64,000 nt of DNA from Microglena sp. YARC (GCA_022414725.1 CM039464.1:17085905-17149904); one strand, 5' to 3'; counted from the first letter of the stretch, positions 1-10,239 are shown. Made by a program: numbers and translations. Notes: a model not told the origin generated them from the sequence alone.

Positions 1-1
1 C

Positions 2-908
2 ATTTACCAGGACAATTTCGGCAAAAAAAAGCTTCCACGGAACAAGCTATACTCGTGCTACGTTCCCTTGCGTGTGTGCATACCCAAGACAGTCAGTCTG
101 TTGCACAATTGCGGCACAGATGCGACCTTTAAAGAATGGTTGGCGAAAGAGCACTTCCACACTCTGACTGATGTCAGCATTGGCTCGAAAGTCATGTTGA
201 CTGCAAACATCAATTTGAAGCAAGGCGCTGCGAACGGCGCTATTGGGACTGTCTTGGACATTACATATGACGACAATCAGGAAATCCGGAAATTTACGGT
301 CCTACTTCCTCGCACGGGTGCAGTCATCCCAGTGTACCGCCTGTCATATGCGTCTATGTACAAGAATTCAAAAAGGTATGATATCTTGCGCCAGCATTCT
401 TAGGTTTTTGCGATTTAAGTTTTTACAATTGCCGAAAGTTATAATCATGCGCGTATTAGTCTTGCCAGTTTTAATCTTGCATGTTTTGGTCCAGCCAATT
501 TGTCTCTTCTCGCACCTTCATTTCACATTTGTCATATCCTATTGCACTTTCATGTACTCTATATGTACATACTTTATCAACTATCCAGCACACCATCATT
601 ATCTAAACTCCAACCATGACTGCACAAAAAAAAAAATCAATTTATGTTCCTAAATGTTCTTGCATGTTGCTGAATGCAGGTACACAAGGAAATCTTTCCC
701 TCTGCAGCTTGCTTACGCCATAACTGGTCCCAAGTCTCAAGGCGCCACACTGAAAGGTCCAACCATAGTGCACATGCGGAGCGCATTCACTCCGGGACTT
801 TTGTATGTCATGCTTTCACGCGTGACTTGCAGAGAAAATTTGCATATAGTAGGCAAAACGCTGGAACCCAGCATGTTCGTGCCAATGGAAATTCCAGGAG
901 GAGTGTAG
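2..908 (+). CDS. Pif1-type DNA helicase, C-terminal part (two exons, 5' end outside window)
   Basis: The reading frame is open from the window edge at base 2 to 375 and resumes at 680-908, ending in TAG. A GT-AG intron of 304 bp (376-679; donor G|GTATGA, acceptor ATGCAG|G) restores one frame. The first exon carries the Pif1 block GSKVMLTANINLKQGAANG. The second carries the helicase motif near AYAITGPKSQGATL and a motif VI-like block, LLYVMLSRV. The family comprises 5'-3' superfamily 1B DNA helicases of nucleus and mitochondria; the same domain is also the helicase of Helitron transposons and occurs in some large DNA viruses. The N-terminal Walker motifs lie upstream, so host gene and Helitron cannot be told apart here. 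No Helitron 3' hairpin was recognised. Confidence 0.8.
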
Positions 909-2465
909 TATTATGTGGTTCGTTACTTTCTGATCGGAATGCACCATTTCCAAGCTTACTTTTTATACCCTATGACCCAGTCCGTATGGTGATTTGACCA
1001 GCTCCCATCAAACCGACAACTGATGCACAGTATGAACAACGCTCCCCTTTCAACCCTTCCCCACTCACCCCAGCCCAACTATAGACCTTGCACGAGTTGG
1101 TCCAACGCGTGTGCATGCTTCTGTCGTACATGTACATGCCAGTCACCGTACTGCAGCATTGTACTTCGGCTTGTAAACTATGATGTAGTATTCAACCAAT
1201 GAGTGCGTAAAGCAAATTGGTTATAATGACTGATCCATACAGGGATGAATGTATATGAATGAACATGCCACATTCTTACTAACGCCAACGGCACCACTTG
1301 CCAAACCCGCGCACCATCCCTACCCAAACGTCCCACCGCCCCCCACCCACACTCAGGCAATACCTTCCACCAATGCACCTTCCAAGTGCGTCACCCACCA
1401 AATACACGTCCACTCAAATAGCTCACTGCCTCCACATTGTAAGCCCACACTCAACGCGCATTCCTAATACACAATTTAGATCATACAATTTGACTGATAA
1501 TTTTAATTTAAACCAATAAATTCTCGTACTTCATTAACCTCAGCAGGGCCAGCGTGAACTCAATCGCAGTTCGGCCACCTGCTGCAAATGTTGTTTCTTC
1601 CTGGTGTACAATATCACTCGTCTGCCGTGACTTGGCAGCAGAATGTAATATACATGTTAGTTGCTCCATTGCTTCATCTGTAACGACTCTCCCATGTGCT
1701 ACCACCAAACTACGAGTGATTCCTTCCTCGTCAGTTCTAACGCCGATCAGGCACACTGATCATTCAACAAATTGTGTTTTCTGGTCGACCACTATAGTTC
1801 TATATATTTTATTGCTACTTCATATTACTCCGTTCAGGTGACATATTCAGGCGACTGAAAAAAACTTCGCTGCTGGCTAATAGGCTAATGCCAACCTGCA
1901 CCTGGGTTTGAATTGTAACAATTACTGATAGGGACCAACAGTGCACGATTTCAAAAATCTGGTGTGTCGAACACGCAGTTTTTAATGAGGCATGTGCGTT
2001 TAATGACACTGCGCAGTTTTAAAAAAGCAACTGCATTTTGAGGGCAATAAATAATGACAAATGCACGAAATGGGCAGACTAAATGTACACCGTAAGGTAC
2101 CATACATCCAGCCGTTTGGTTTCTCTCATATACCTTTTCTACTCCCATTGATGACACCGTTAGGTGGACACAAGTAGTCGTGAAACAAACTTCGACTGTA
2201 TTACAGCAACAAGCACGATAAACGTGCACAACATGATTCTAAGAACAATGTTGCTGACATATTTGTTGATATGAAAGCATATACGCAAGTGGGCATGCAA
2301 TCCGGAGTCAAAACCTGCCAAATGCTGTATAAACGCTAAATGGAATAAAAGGAAGCATGATCTTCGATCAAGGATCGTTTCGCATTATACAATAACGTTC
2401 AGCACAGCAACAAATCGGCACTACGGAATCAAGGGCGGTCACGCCCTTGTTTGTTCTGTCGCTTG
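909..2465. other. Mostly non-coding stretch after the helicase
   Basis: Apart from the weak 82-codon frame, no coding sequence, RNA gene or strong repeat is evident. 1290-1480 is C/A-rich. 1780-2060 and 2230-2400 are AT-rich with only short frames. Confidence 0.5.
1508..1756 (-). CDS. Small open reading frame, unknown
   Basis: An 82-codon minus-strand frame with non-repetitive, protein-like composition (for example GVRTDEEGITRSLVVAHGRV) that ends just before AT-rich sequence. I do not recognise a family. It may be the last exon or a fragment of a gene, or a chance frame. The start is simply the first ATG. No splice sites or neighbours support it. Confidence 0.2.
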   Translation of the reverse strand: MCLIGVRTDEEGITRSLVVAHGRVVTDEAMEQLTCILHSAAKSRQTSDIVHQEETTFAAGGRTAIEFTLALLRLMKYENLLV

Positions 2466-2635
2466 GGCTTCCCGTGGATTGGGGTCCAGCAGTTGACCTG
2501 TCAGCTCAACTGAACCCAACCGAAACTCCCCGGGGAATTCCGAAGTCTCTGGGGCGAATCAAGGACTTCGGGATTCTCCGGGGATTGTCAGTTGAGCTGC
2601 CAGGTCGACTCCTGGAACCTAATCCACGGGAAGGC
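2466..2635. repeat. Imperfect inverted repeat, long hairpin (about 75-80 nt arms)
   Basis: The left arm (from 2466, CTTCCCGTGGATT...) matches the reverse complement of the right arm (ending about 2635) over almost its whole length. This includes GTYGACCTGKCAGCTCAACT and the inner CCCCGGRGAATYCCGAAGTC block, with a few mismatches and one bulge of about 13 nt. The centre is near 2550. It could be a foldback/MITE element or the precursor of a small RNA. No target duplication was identified. Confidence 0.8.
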
Positions 2636-3039
2636 CAAAAACTCCTGTGGAAACACACACTGAAGCCCTAGATTCCCCCCGTGTCTCTCTCCGCCCTCTG
2701 TCCGACAGATGTCCAGTTTGAACGATTCCGACCACCTCCGCACCCACCATGTTTGCTCATAGTTGAAGTGCGCATGACTAGAGTTGTCAGCATCGCAGCG
2801 GTCAAAATCCTTCGCAAAAGTTGTCCAATGTTTGTAACTATATTCGGCCACGAGTAGCTACTTTCTCCACTACTTACGAAACACCCTGCCGATGACGGCT
2901 AAAGCGATTTTCCGTGTCGCTTGCGACACGCTCTTAGAACTTGTCGAGCCATTCCTGGCGGAATACCAACCGATATTATTATTATGACTTATCACAAGGT
3001 CTACACAGTTCGCGTGCAAGAGTCGGATCAACGGATGGT
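2636..3039. other. Spacer downstream of H2B copy 1
   Basis: No gene, RNA or repeat recognised. This is the 3' flank of the minus-strand H2B gene. Confidence 0.4.
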
Positions 3040-3055
3040 GGTGTTGAAAAACACC
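3040..3055 (-). terminator. Histone mRNA 3' stem-loop (H2B copy 1)
   Basis: Read on the minus strand: GGTGTT TTTC AACACC, a 6-bp stem with a 4-nt loop, 33 bp after the H2B stop codon and followed by CACC. This is the layout of the 3'-processing stem-loop of replication-dependent histone mRNAs. The same element follows all six histone genes in this window. Confidence 0.92.
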
Positions 3056-3088
3056 GTTGTTTTGCTGAGAGCGGAGGGCCAGAGCAAT

Positions 3089-3457
3089 TTATGCGGAGGT
3101 GAACTTGGTGACGGCCTTGGTGCCCTCGGACACAGCGTGCTTGGCAAGCTCTCCGGGTAGGACCAGACGCACTTCAGTCTGAATCTCGCGGGAGGTGACT
3201 GTGGGCTTCTTGTTGTAGCGAGCCAGGCGAGCGGCCTCGGAGGCGATCTTGTCGAAGATGTCATTGATAAAGGAGTTGAGAATGCCCAGGGCCTTGGAAC
3301 TGATGCCAGTATCGGGGTGGACCTGCTTCAGCACCTTGTAGATGTAGATCTTGTAGGTCTCGGCCTTGGCCATCTTCTTGGCCTTCTTCTTGCCCTCCGC
3401 AGTCTTGGCGGGGGCGGCCTTCTTGGCGGGAGCCTTCTCGGCAGCTTTGGGTGCCAT
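3089..3457 (-). CDS. H2B: Histone H2B, copy 1
   Basis: A 122-residue core histone that pairs with H2A in the nucleosome. The Lys/Ala/Pro-rich N-terminal tail ([18 protein letters not shown]) is followed by the histone fold ([30 protein letters not shown]) and the C-terminal helix ending in AVTKFTSA. The conserved C-terminal lysine of the ubiquitination site (EGTKAVTKF) is present. The gene has no intron and is divergently transcribed from H2A copy 1 across a 267-bp spacer. It differs from copy 2 at two residues: Leu for Met in the SSKALGIL segment, and Glu for Ala in [11 protein letters not shown]. The Ala is nearly invariant in H2B, so the Glu is odd and could be a variant, decay or a base error. 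Confidence 0.98.
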   Translation of the reverse strand: MAPKAAEKAPAKKAAPAKTAEGKKKAKKMAKAETYKIYIYKVLKQVHPDTGISSKALGILNSFINDIFDKIASEAARLARYNKKPTVTSREIQTEVRLVLPGELAKHAVSEGTKAVTKFTSA

Positions 3458-3724
3458 TGCTATGTGTTGGAAGTTGGTGATAGAGCTGTGGACACATGTC
3501 CCAGATTGAGACGCGAAACTTAGCAGTGCTCGGTCAACGCCAGGGTCAACAGGAACAACGGATCAGCAGGACCTAACCGAACTAGGGCAGCGATAGGGAC
3601 CGGTCCAGATCGGCTACGGATCAGCAGGACCAGATCGGAGTGTATTTATTTCGCCCTCGACACTAAAATATATACTACCGAATTGCACACCATCTCGTCA
3701 CTTCTACATCCACCGAACATAACA
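3458..3724. promoter_or_regulatory. Bidirectional H2B/H2A promoter 1
   Basis: This 267-bp spacer lies between the divergent start codons. It holds two CGGATCAGCAG motifs (3559-3569 and 3617-3627) whose GATCCG core also occurs in the other two histone spacers and resembles the plant histone octamer CGCGGATC. A TATA-like run, AATATATAC, is near 3667-3675, about 55 bp before the H2A ATG. A stretch of about 100 bp around GGTCAACAGGAACAACGGAT is repeated almost unchanged, in reverse orientation, in promoter 2 (47236-47493). Confidence 0.75.
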
Positions 3725-4105
3725 ATGGCAGGCAAGACCGAAGGTCGTGGAGGCAAGAAGTCTGTTTCTCGCAGCGCCAAGGCTGGACTTCAATTCCCTG
3801 TGGGCCGTGTTGCCCGCTACCTGAAGAAGGGCAAGTACGCCGAGCGCGTTGGCGCCGGTGCCCCTGTGTACCTGGCCGCTGTCCTCGAGTACTTGTGTGC
3901 TGAGGTCCTGGAGCTGGCTGGCAACGCTGCCCGCGACAACAAGAAGAGCAGGGTCGTCCCCCGCCACGTCCAGCTGGCCATCCGCAATGACGAGGAGCTT
4001 TCCAAGCTGCTGGGCTCCGTCACCATCGCCAACGGTGGAGTGCTGCCCAACATTCACTCGGTGCTGCTCCCAAAGAAGTCTGCTAAGAAGAAGTCCGAGG
4101 TATAA
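3725..4105 (+). CDS. H2A: Histone H2A, copy 1
   Basis: 126-residue canonical H2A. It has the [12 protein letters not shown] tail, the signature [12 protein letters not shown], the acidic-patch region ([26 protein letters not shown]) and a lysine-rich C-terminus ending [10 protein letters not shown]. The tail lacks the SQEF/SQEY of H2A.X. An in-frame ATG 42 bp upstream would add 14 residues, but the ATG at 3725 gives the conserved MAGK start and follows ACAACA. The gene has no intron, has a stem-loop 60 bp after the stop, and shares its promoter with H2B copy 1. It is the intact partner of the frame-shifted copy at 46.9 kb. Confidence 0.98.
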   Translation: MAGKTEGRGGKKSVSRSAKAGLQFPVGRVARYLKKGKYAERVGAGAPVYLAAVLEYLCAEVLELAGNAARDNKKSRVVPRHVQLAIRNDEELSKLLGSVTIANGGVLPNIHSVLLPKKSAKKKSEV

Positions 4106-4164
4106 ACGAGTATTGGGCCAAGGAAGCGCCTACATTTAGACGCTTTCATTTCTACAACGCTAAC

Positions 4165-4180
4165 GGTGTTTTTCAACACC
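4165..4180 (+). terminator. Histone mRNA 3' stem-loop (H2A copy 1)
   Basis: GGTGTT TTTC AACACC with A-rich flanks (TAAC before, ACTAACCACA after). It is identical in stem and loop to the element behind both H2B genes. Confidence 0.92.
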
Positions 4181-4648
4181 ACTAACCACACCATTGCAAC
4201 GCCACCAACCCTCGGCATCGCAGTCGTATGTTATAAACAAAAGTCTCGCCTTTCTTACTCTAAATATGAAAATACTACCCTCAGTTTTCTCCATCACTGG
4301 CATTATTAAACAATGGCACCAGGCATGGAATCTATGTATTTTTGTGTGTGATTGGATTATGCACAAAAACACAGTCCCCGGCCCGATCCAGCCCGTCCTC
4401 TTGGTGGAAATTATATTCTACAAGAAAATGCAGTTTGTTTGAAAAAGCAAGAAGCAGATTGTAAAACAAATACATCATGTCTGCGTGCCCCACCGACCCC
4501 CCTTGCACACATGATAACGTTTTACACCGGAATGGGTTCCGTTCGCCAAGCCCTTGACTTTCAAATTGCCTGAGCAAATGAAGTATCCCTTCGTGGTTGT
4601 ATTCCGTACCCAGGAGTGTTGAGCTGTATTGTTCACACTACCAGGACT

Positions 4649-4773
4649 CCAGGAGTGAAAAAGCTGCTGAAGGGTAGATTGAAAAACCTGAGCCCCCCCC
4701 CCTAGGGGGCCGACCAACTACCAGGAGTGAAAAAGCTGCTGATGGGTAGATTGAAAAACCTGAGCCCCCCCGC
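4649..4773. repeat. 72-bp direct repeat, two copies
   Basis: CCAGGAGTGAAAAAGCTGCT followed by GGGTAGATTGAAAAACCTGA and a C-run occurs at 4649 and again at 4721. The copies are nearly identical. Upstream (4181-4648) I see no gene. Confidence 0.8.
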
Positions 4774-4879
4774 CCTATTAATCAGAAATACCCTGGAAAT
4801 ACCAATTTTAAACAACGTAGTTATGGATTCGTTTTTTTTACAATATGGCGAAAACAATGGCGTTCTCGAGTACTGAAGG

Positions 4880-5040
4880 CCTCAAGGGCCCTGTTAGTTA
4901 TCTAAACCTAGGTAAGTAGCTCTTAGGCCCATGTTAGCTATCTAAACCTATATCTATATATGCAGGCCCATGTGAGCAATCTAAACCTATGTACGGTAGA
5001 TACATGTTAGGCCGATGTTTGTAATCTAAACCTGGCCGAG
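4880..5040. repeat. Degenerate tandem repeat around ATCTAAACCTA
   Basis: Four units of about 40-45 bp, each with a (T)AGGCCCATGTTAGCTATCTAAACCTA-like core split by variable sequence, at about 4889, 4925, 4967 and 5010. Confidence 0.65.
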
Positions 5041-5162
5041 TGTTGAAGAGAGACACAGGCATCATACAGTCGATTATAACCGCACAATTAAAGTATCATC
5101 GAATATGGGATGATGATCTAATTAAATTGTGTAATTAAATTGTCACTGTAGCTCGGACTTAG

Positions 5163-5290
5163 GGCCCCCGACGGTACATCGATTGTCTGGGGTTCAGTTT
5201 ATCAATGCCTTTTCTTTTTAGCCCTCCCTGTCAAGGTTGGGCAATTCCCTTTAGCCTACTTGGCCTACTCTGGGCTTTAGCATACGCACA
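5163..5290 (-). repeat. SINE-like dispersed repeat, copy 1
   Basis: The reverse complement matches, with about 20-25% divergence, the family seen on the plus strand at 13846, 29641 and 32568. Markers are GGCCCCCG, a GGGGTTCAG-like block, TTGGGCAA and CCTTTAGCCTA. Confidence 0.65.
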
Positions 5291-5358
5291 TAGATACTGT
5301 AATTCAACGTCACACACCTGTGTAATATTATTGACTGGATTTCCTCGGTAACATATAC

Positions 5359-5552
5359 CAGGGTAATTCAAAGCGCGCGCTTTTGCGCTTTTAAGCGCTG
5401 ACTTTTTGACCCCCTCTGCGCTTTAAGCGCAGTTTTTTGCAACTCCTTGTGGGCGCAGCAAGCAATTTTTGCGTTTTTGCACTACAAAGCGCAGGTTTTT
5501 TGTTTTCAAGTGCGCTAAAGCGCTGGCCAATTTGGCAATTTGAAGTACCCTG
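5359..5552. mobile_element. MITE, hAT-like, copy 1 (194 bp)
   Basis: The element starts CAGGGTAATTCAAA and ends TTTGAAGTACCCTG, terminal inverted repeats that match at 13 of 14 positions. It is flanked by an exact 8-bp duplication, ACATATAC (5351-5358 and 5553-5560), as expected of hAT-superfamily insertions. The interior is rich in GCGC/AAGCGC palindromes and has no coding frame. Other copies are at 46094-46280 (opposite orientation) and, more degenerate, at 26426-26617. Confidence 0.9.
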
Positions 5553-5560
5553 ACATATAC

Positions 5561-6008
5561 TACTCCATTATGGCTGCTGCTTGCATCACTAGTTTCTTGA
5601 AGATTTATACTACCCGTGTCTATACATCCGGCATACTGACCGCCTGACATCTGATCAATGTTATTTTCAACGCAACGAACTCGAAAGCTTTGTTGTTGGC
5701 AGTGCCAGTAACGTTTATTAGTCTCGGGAATGCACCCTACACATAGCAAGGTTCTTTGGCGAACAATCCGTTGTGATAATAAAGATTCGATGTGAATTTG
5801 TGATGTTACTGCTGAGGACGGCGAATAGCCTTAACGGCTGGAGCCATGTAAACACGTTCAATTACAAGTTTGTTGTTGGCAGTGACGGTACCGGTTGATG
5901 GGCATCATTATTCAAGATCCAACCATGCAACAGAATGGCAACCTCCAATATCGTTTCACCACCACAAATGCGGGTGGGGGATGGAGGTCGGGAAGAGTGA
6001 TTTATTGA
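5561..6008. other. Spacer without recognised gene
   Basis: Only short frames. A phrase around TTTGTTGTTGGCAGTG recurs twice (about 5690 and 5870). Confidence 0.4.
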
Positions 6009-6044
6009 GTGTGTGTGTGTGTGTGTGTGGTGGTGGTGGGGGGG

Positions 6045-6097
<53 letters not shown>

Positions 6098-6098
6098 A
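6009..6098. repeat. Microsatellite (GT)n-(G)n-(GA)n
   Basis: Pure GT run, short G run, then more than 20 GA units. The sequence resembles the array at 6220-6320. Confidence 0.95.
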
Positions 6099-6213
6099 TT
6101 TGATGTACAATTGTCATTTTGCAGCTGGCTGTCTAATTGTTTTTCAGGTATGATTGAGGTGTTTATGTCTACTGTGCGGCTGGCCAGCAACTAGGTTGAG
6201 TAGCATTGTTCAC

Positions 6214-6219
<6 letters not shown>

Positions 6220-6247
<28 letters not shown>

Positions 6248-6248
6248 C

Positions 6249-6320
<72 letters not shown>
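6220..6320. repeat. Microsatellite (TG)n-(GA)n
   Basis: Compound dinucleotide array immediately downstream of the TMEM50-like gene's stop codon. Confidence 0.95.
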
Positions 6321-6324
<4 letters not shown>

Positions 6325-6347
6325 CAGATAATTGCTGAGGCAGCAAG

Positions 6348-6579
6348 CTAGAAGCTACCATAACCATCGTAGCCCGAATCTTCTGTTGGCGTACGAGCTA
6401 AGAAGAACAACAAGCCACTGCTCAGTGTGAAGGACACTTGAAGTATACCAGCCACCCCAGGCCAGCGCTCTGCAGAATTTAGGCTGGAGTCGTTAGCATA
6501 GTGCGCCAACAAGACCCACACCGACGCGACTATTGAGCCAAAGCTGACCATGTAGGATAAGAACAACCAGAAGCGGGAC
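6348..6579 (-). CDS. TMEM50/UPF0220-like membrane protein, last exon
   Basis: The exon begins after the acceptor CCCCAG|GTCCCGC (first base 6579) and ends with TAG at 6348. It encodes the second half of a TMEM50-type protein: SRFWLFLSYMVSFGSIVAS and GILQVSFTLSSGLLFFLAR are two hydrophobic helices, followed by a short polar tail (TPTEDSGYDGYGSF). Its phase fits the exon at 9872-10080: codon AG|G is split by the intron, giving an Arg before SRFW. The family consists of small four-helix proteins of the ER/endosomal membranes (plant SMP-like, animal TMEM50A/B) with poorly defined biochemical function. The intron separating the two exons is 3.3 kb and consists largely of repeats. Confidence 0.88.
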
Positions 6580-6665
6580 CTGGGGGAGGGCAGGCAGGCA
6601 GGAGGGTGGTGGTGGAGCGTTGGTGGACAGTCATGATCACGTTGATATGAAAAGTGAAACGCGTC

Positions 6666-6760
6666 GCAAGTTCCCCCCCCCTCCCCCCCCCCCCTCGATA
6701 CTATCACCACCATCTGCTTAACAGACAAGTACCCCCCCCCCCCCCCCCCCCCCCCCCCAA
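6666..6760. repeat. Poly-C tracts in the TMEM50-like intron
   Basis: Two clusters of long C runs (about 6666-6694 and 6732-6758), followed by (CA)n to about 6815. These are problematic for base calling. Confidence 0.9.
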
Positions 6761-6972
6761 CACACACACACACTGCTGCCTCACACACACATAGCCCCAC
6801 ACACACATAGCACACGTCATTGGCAAGATTAAGTACTGGCAAAACCCTTATTTTTCAATAAACGGCGCTCAAAACTGCATGGCAAGAAGTGTGCAGCAAA
6901 AGGGTCCAGGGCTGGACCTACTCAAGTTGAGACAGGAAAACCGGTTGAAAAAACCTCAATTTGCTTGTAGAG

Positions 6973-6993
6973 TTTAGGGTTTAGGGTTTAGGG
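6973..6993 (+). repeat. Interstitial telomere-like repeat (TTTAGGG)3
   Basis: Three exact TTTAGGG units, the telomere unit of plants and many green algae, inside the TMEM50-like intron. Shorter related tracts occur at 11503-11514 and 28685-28717. Confidence 0.9.
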
Positions 6994-7332
6994 CTACATC
7001 TCCTTGTTACATGTTCACAGCATGTGATACTTGGGTCCTTAAGTCTGCAAGTCAAGTATACATACCTGTGTCCTATCACCAGGTTTAACCAAGGTACAAC
7101 TTGTGTATGACCCATCTCTGACCGTGGATAACCCATTACTGGTGTACATCCAATCAAATGTGCATATTGAGAAAGCTATTACAAATTCTTGTCAAATGGT
7201 ATACTCAAACAAAATTGATAAAATGTTTCCTGAATTTATTAGCATTTAAAATTAATCCCAAGGTGTAGCTTGAGTTTGACCAAGCTGTAACCGCAAATAA
7301 CTCAGTACACGTGAACTTCCAACAGACAGTAA

Positions 7333-7435
7333 GTGCATACTGTGAAAGCTATTACAATTTCCTTTCAGATTCAGATTGTATACTATAAACATATTGTGAA
7401 AGCTATTACAATTTCCTTTCAGATTGTATACTCAG
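7333..7435. repeat. Short direct repeat GTGAAAGCTATTACAATTTC
   Basis: GTGAAAGCTATTACAATTTC followed by CTTTCAGATT is repeated at about 7340 and 7394, with a diverged form near 7170. Non-coding intron sequence. Confidence 0.6.
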
Positions 7436-7619
7436 AAGTGAATTTCAGAAAACTGGTGGCACTCACTGTGCTACCTAGTACATCGGTTGCTAGGAATTAC
7501 TTCCTCCAGGGACAGTGACCTTACAGCTTTTCTAGCTTGTAGGGCCATTTAGAGCCACAGATTTGGCAGTGATTTCTTTTTCAAACATGAAAGTGGGTTT
7601 CTTCTAGCATTATGTTCTT

Positions 7620-7975
7620 AGGCCTCCTCCAGGGACAGCGTTTTAGTGCTTTCTGTAGCTTTTTATAGCTTTTCAGGGCCATTGAGGGCAACATCAAAAC
7701 TTTTTTTATACTTTTGTTATAGCGACAATTTCGCTAAAACGGGTTCAAAACTAGCGATCCCTATATATAGCGGAAATAAAAACCCCTGAGATTTGGGTTC
7801 TTTGTAGAGGAAATTGGGCCCAAATCTATGGGTTTAGGCCTCCTCCAGGGACAGCGACCTTACAGCTTTTCTAGCTTATAGGGCCATTTAGGGCCACAGA
7901 ATTGGGTTCTTTGTTGAGGAAATTTGGGCTTAAACAGGGTCAAAAGTAGCGAAAGCTATATATTGCGGAACACGT
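7620..7975. repeat. Dispersed repeat family with GCGATCGCTATATATAGC-type palindrome, copies 1 and 1b
   Basis: Core features are GGCCTCCTCCAGGGACAGCG, T-rich sequence, AAAACGGG(G)TCAAAACTAG, then CGATC(G/C)CTATATATAGCG. The segment 7620-7790 is one copy and 7842-7975 a second, more diverged one. Relatives lie at 24600-24727, 28250-28435 and 30590-30690. No coding frame. Confidence 0.75.
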
Positions 7976-7993
7976 ACTATGCAGCGTCGCTTG

Positions 7994-8191
7994 CGAAAAT
8001 TGGCGGAGTGTGTTGGCAACGGAACGACAGGTGGCAACGATGGAGATGACCGAAGCCAGTTAGTTACGACAGTTGGCTGACGTGGCAGGCTTCAATCTTT
8101 TGGTCGGTTGGTCAGTCAGTCGGTCGGTCGGTCAGACAAACGGATAAAAGGGTAACCCCGGGGCTCCCGCCCCCCAGAAGGGGGGGCTCCG
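7994..8191. repeat. Dispersed repeat family B, copy 1
   Basis: Starts GAAAATTGGCGGAG, continues with TTGGCAACGGAACG, a GGTCGGTCGG run, and ends CCCGCCCCCCAGAAGGGGGG. A second copy with the same order of blocks lies at 58693-58863. Confidence 0.8.
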
Positions 8192-8324
8192 TCAAAAAAC
8201 AAATCTCTGTTCCTAACACCTTCCCTTCACAAGAGATGAAATTCATCTTCTCCCTCCTTAATTTGAACTGAACGTTTACAAGCAAGGAATTTAAACTCAG
8301 AACATCAGGTATTGCTTAGGATAC

Positions 8325-8945
8325 ACACACCCCTCTCCCCCTCCACCCCCTCCCCACCACCACTCAACATCATCGTCACAACCACCACCACTCAACGTCA
8401 CCATCACCACCACCACCACCACTCAACATCACCATCACCACCACCACCACTCAACATCACCATCACCACCACCGCTCAACATCGCCATCACCACCACCAC
8501 CACCACCACTCAACATCACCACCACCACCACTCAACATCACCACCACCACCACTCAACATCACCACCACCACCACCACTCAACATCACCATCACCACCAC
8601 CGCTCAACATCACCATCACCACCACCACCACCACCACTCAACATCACCACCACCACCACTCAACATCACCACCACCACCACCACTCAACATCACCATCAC
8701 CACCACCGCTCAACATCACCATCACCACCACCACCACCACTCAACATCACCACACCACCACTCAACATCACCACCACCACCACCACTCAACATCACCATC
8801 ACCACCACCACCACTCAACATCACCACCACCACCACAACCACCACCACCACTCAACATCACCACCACTCACCATCACCACCATCACCACCACCACCACCA
8901 CTTAACATCACCATCACCACCACTTACCACCACCACCACCATCCA
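8325..8945. repeat. CAC/CAT-rich minisatellite 1 in the TMEM50-like intron
   Basis: Dozens of ACTCAACATCACCACC-type units with variable numbers of ACC. The long open frame across it, of Thr/His/Pro only, is a by-product of the repeat and not a gene. Confidence 0.97.
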
Positions 8946-9002
8946 CGCACCTGCAGGAGGATGCGTCATCCCTAAACCTTACACCCCCAAACCACCCGCC
9001 CA

Positions 9003-9860
9003 ACAACTCAACATCACCACCACCACCTCCACCACCTACCAACATCACCACCACCCACCTACCAACATCACCACCACCACCTCCACCACCTACCAACATC
9101 ACCACCACACCACCTACCAACATCACCACCACCCACCTACCAACATCACCACCACCACCTCCACCACCTACCAACATCACCACCACCCACCTACCAACAT
9201 CACCACCACCACCTCCACCACCTACCAACATCACCACCACCCACCTACCAACATCACCACCACCACCTCCACCACCTACCAACATCACCACCACCCACAT
9301 ACCAACATCACCACCTACCAACATCACCACCACCACCTCCACCACCTACCAACATCACCACCACCCACCTACCAACATCACCACCACCACCTCCACCACC
9401 TACCAACATCACCACCACCACCTCCACCACCTACCAACATCACCACCACCCACCTACCAACATCACCACCACCACCTCCACCACCTACCAACATCACCAC
9501 CACCCACCTACCAACATCACCACCACCACCTCCACCACCTACCAACATCACCACCACCTACCTACCAACATCACCACCACCACCATCTCCACCACCTGCC
9601 AACATCACCACCACCCACCTACCAACATCACCACCACCACCACCACCTCCACCACCTACCAACATCACCACCACCCACCTACCAACATCACCACCACCAC
9701 CACCATCTCCACCACCTACCAACATCACCACCACCCACCTATCAACACCACCACCTCCACCACCACCCACCTACCAACATCACCACCACCACCACCATCT
9801 CCACCACCTACCAACATCACCACCACCCACCTACCAACACCTCCACCACCAACCAACATC
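9003..9860. repeat. CAC/CAT-rich minisatellite 2 (about 54-bp unit)
   Basis: Repeats of CCACCTACCAACATCACC alternating with CCACCTCCACCA. The array reaches to within a few bases of the donor of the exon at 9872. A duplicated piece of that exon's end (AGGATGCGTC) lies at about 8957. Confidence 0.97.
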
Positions 9861-9871
9861 ACCCCCCCTAC

Positions 9872-10080
9872 CTGCAATAGGATGCGTCGTCAAAGGGGTC
9901 TGACGATTCAATCTCCTCCTTCCGAATTACGTTAATCATGATGATAGCGATCAGCGCCATGAGGCCGGGGATCCAATGGTCAAAGGGGACCTTGTTATCA
10001 CACATGGCGAGTGCATCCGCCCATATCCACCAGGCTGAGCCAAAGAGTGAGCCTGCAACTATGGGGCCCCAGTGTCTGGC
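9872..10080 (-). CDS. TMEM50/UPF0220-like membrane protein, N-terminal exon
   Basis: Acceptor CCCAG|GCC at 10080, donor GCAG|GTAGGG after 9872. It encodes ARHWGPIVAGSLFGSAWWIW, then the loop around ADALAMCDNKVPFDHW, a second helix (PGLMALIAIIMINVI) and RKEEIESSDPFDDASYC. This matches the order in plant TMEM50 proteins: a short N-terminus, helix 1 with a WW pair, a cytosolic VPF..H..PG loop, and an RKE motif after helix 2. With the exon at 6348-6579 it gives a nearly complete four-helix protein. Only the first few residues and the start codon, in an upstream exon, were not found. Upstream lie a duplicated exon copy (10150-10239) and several decayed copies. Confidence 0.9.
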
Positions 10081-10083
10081 CTG

Positions 10084-10086
<3 letters not shown>

Positions 10087-10127
<41 letters not shown>
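10087..10127. repeat. Poly-G tract (about 40 nt)
   Basis: Uninterrupted G run directly next to the acceptor of the TMEM50-like exon. Read on the minus strand, it serves as an all-C polypyrimidine tract. Confidence 0.95.
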
Positions 10128-10149
10128 GGATGGTTAGCGGTGGGTTCAC

Positions 10150-10239
10150 CTTGTTATCACACATGGCGAGTGCATCGGCCCATATCCACCATGCTGAGCC
10201 AAAGAGTGAGCCTGCAACTATGGGGCCCCAGTTTCTGGC
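10150..10239 (-). CDS. Duplicate of TMEM50-like exon (30 codons), possibly alternative exon
   Basis: The first 90 bp of the exon at 9872-10080 are repeated here, with acceptor CCCAG|GCC intact and only a few substitutions (His to Asn at codon 3). At the end, AACAAG|GTGAAC forms a good donor, where the other copy continues as AACAAGGTCCCC. Both ends are phase 0. Including it as well would repeat helix 1, so it is either a mutually exclusive exon, a relic of an older exon/intron layout, or a non-functional duplicate. Confidence 0.5.

Noticed and set aside
243..653. Second plus-strand frame over the helicase end
   Set aside because: It overlaps the conserved Pif1 frame and the intron, with no recognisable motif.
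3704..4057. Long minus-strand frames over H2A (also over H2B, H4 and H3)
   Set aside because: Antisense shadows of GC-rich histone codons. The sense products are unmistakable.
6973..6993. Chromosome end
   Set aside because: Only three telomere units, with genes and repeats continuing on both sides.
8312..10164. Thr/His-rich and Gly/Val-rich frames on opposite strands
   Set aside because: Products of CAC/CAT minisatellites. Only 9872-10080 within this span is a supported exon.
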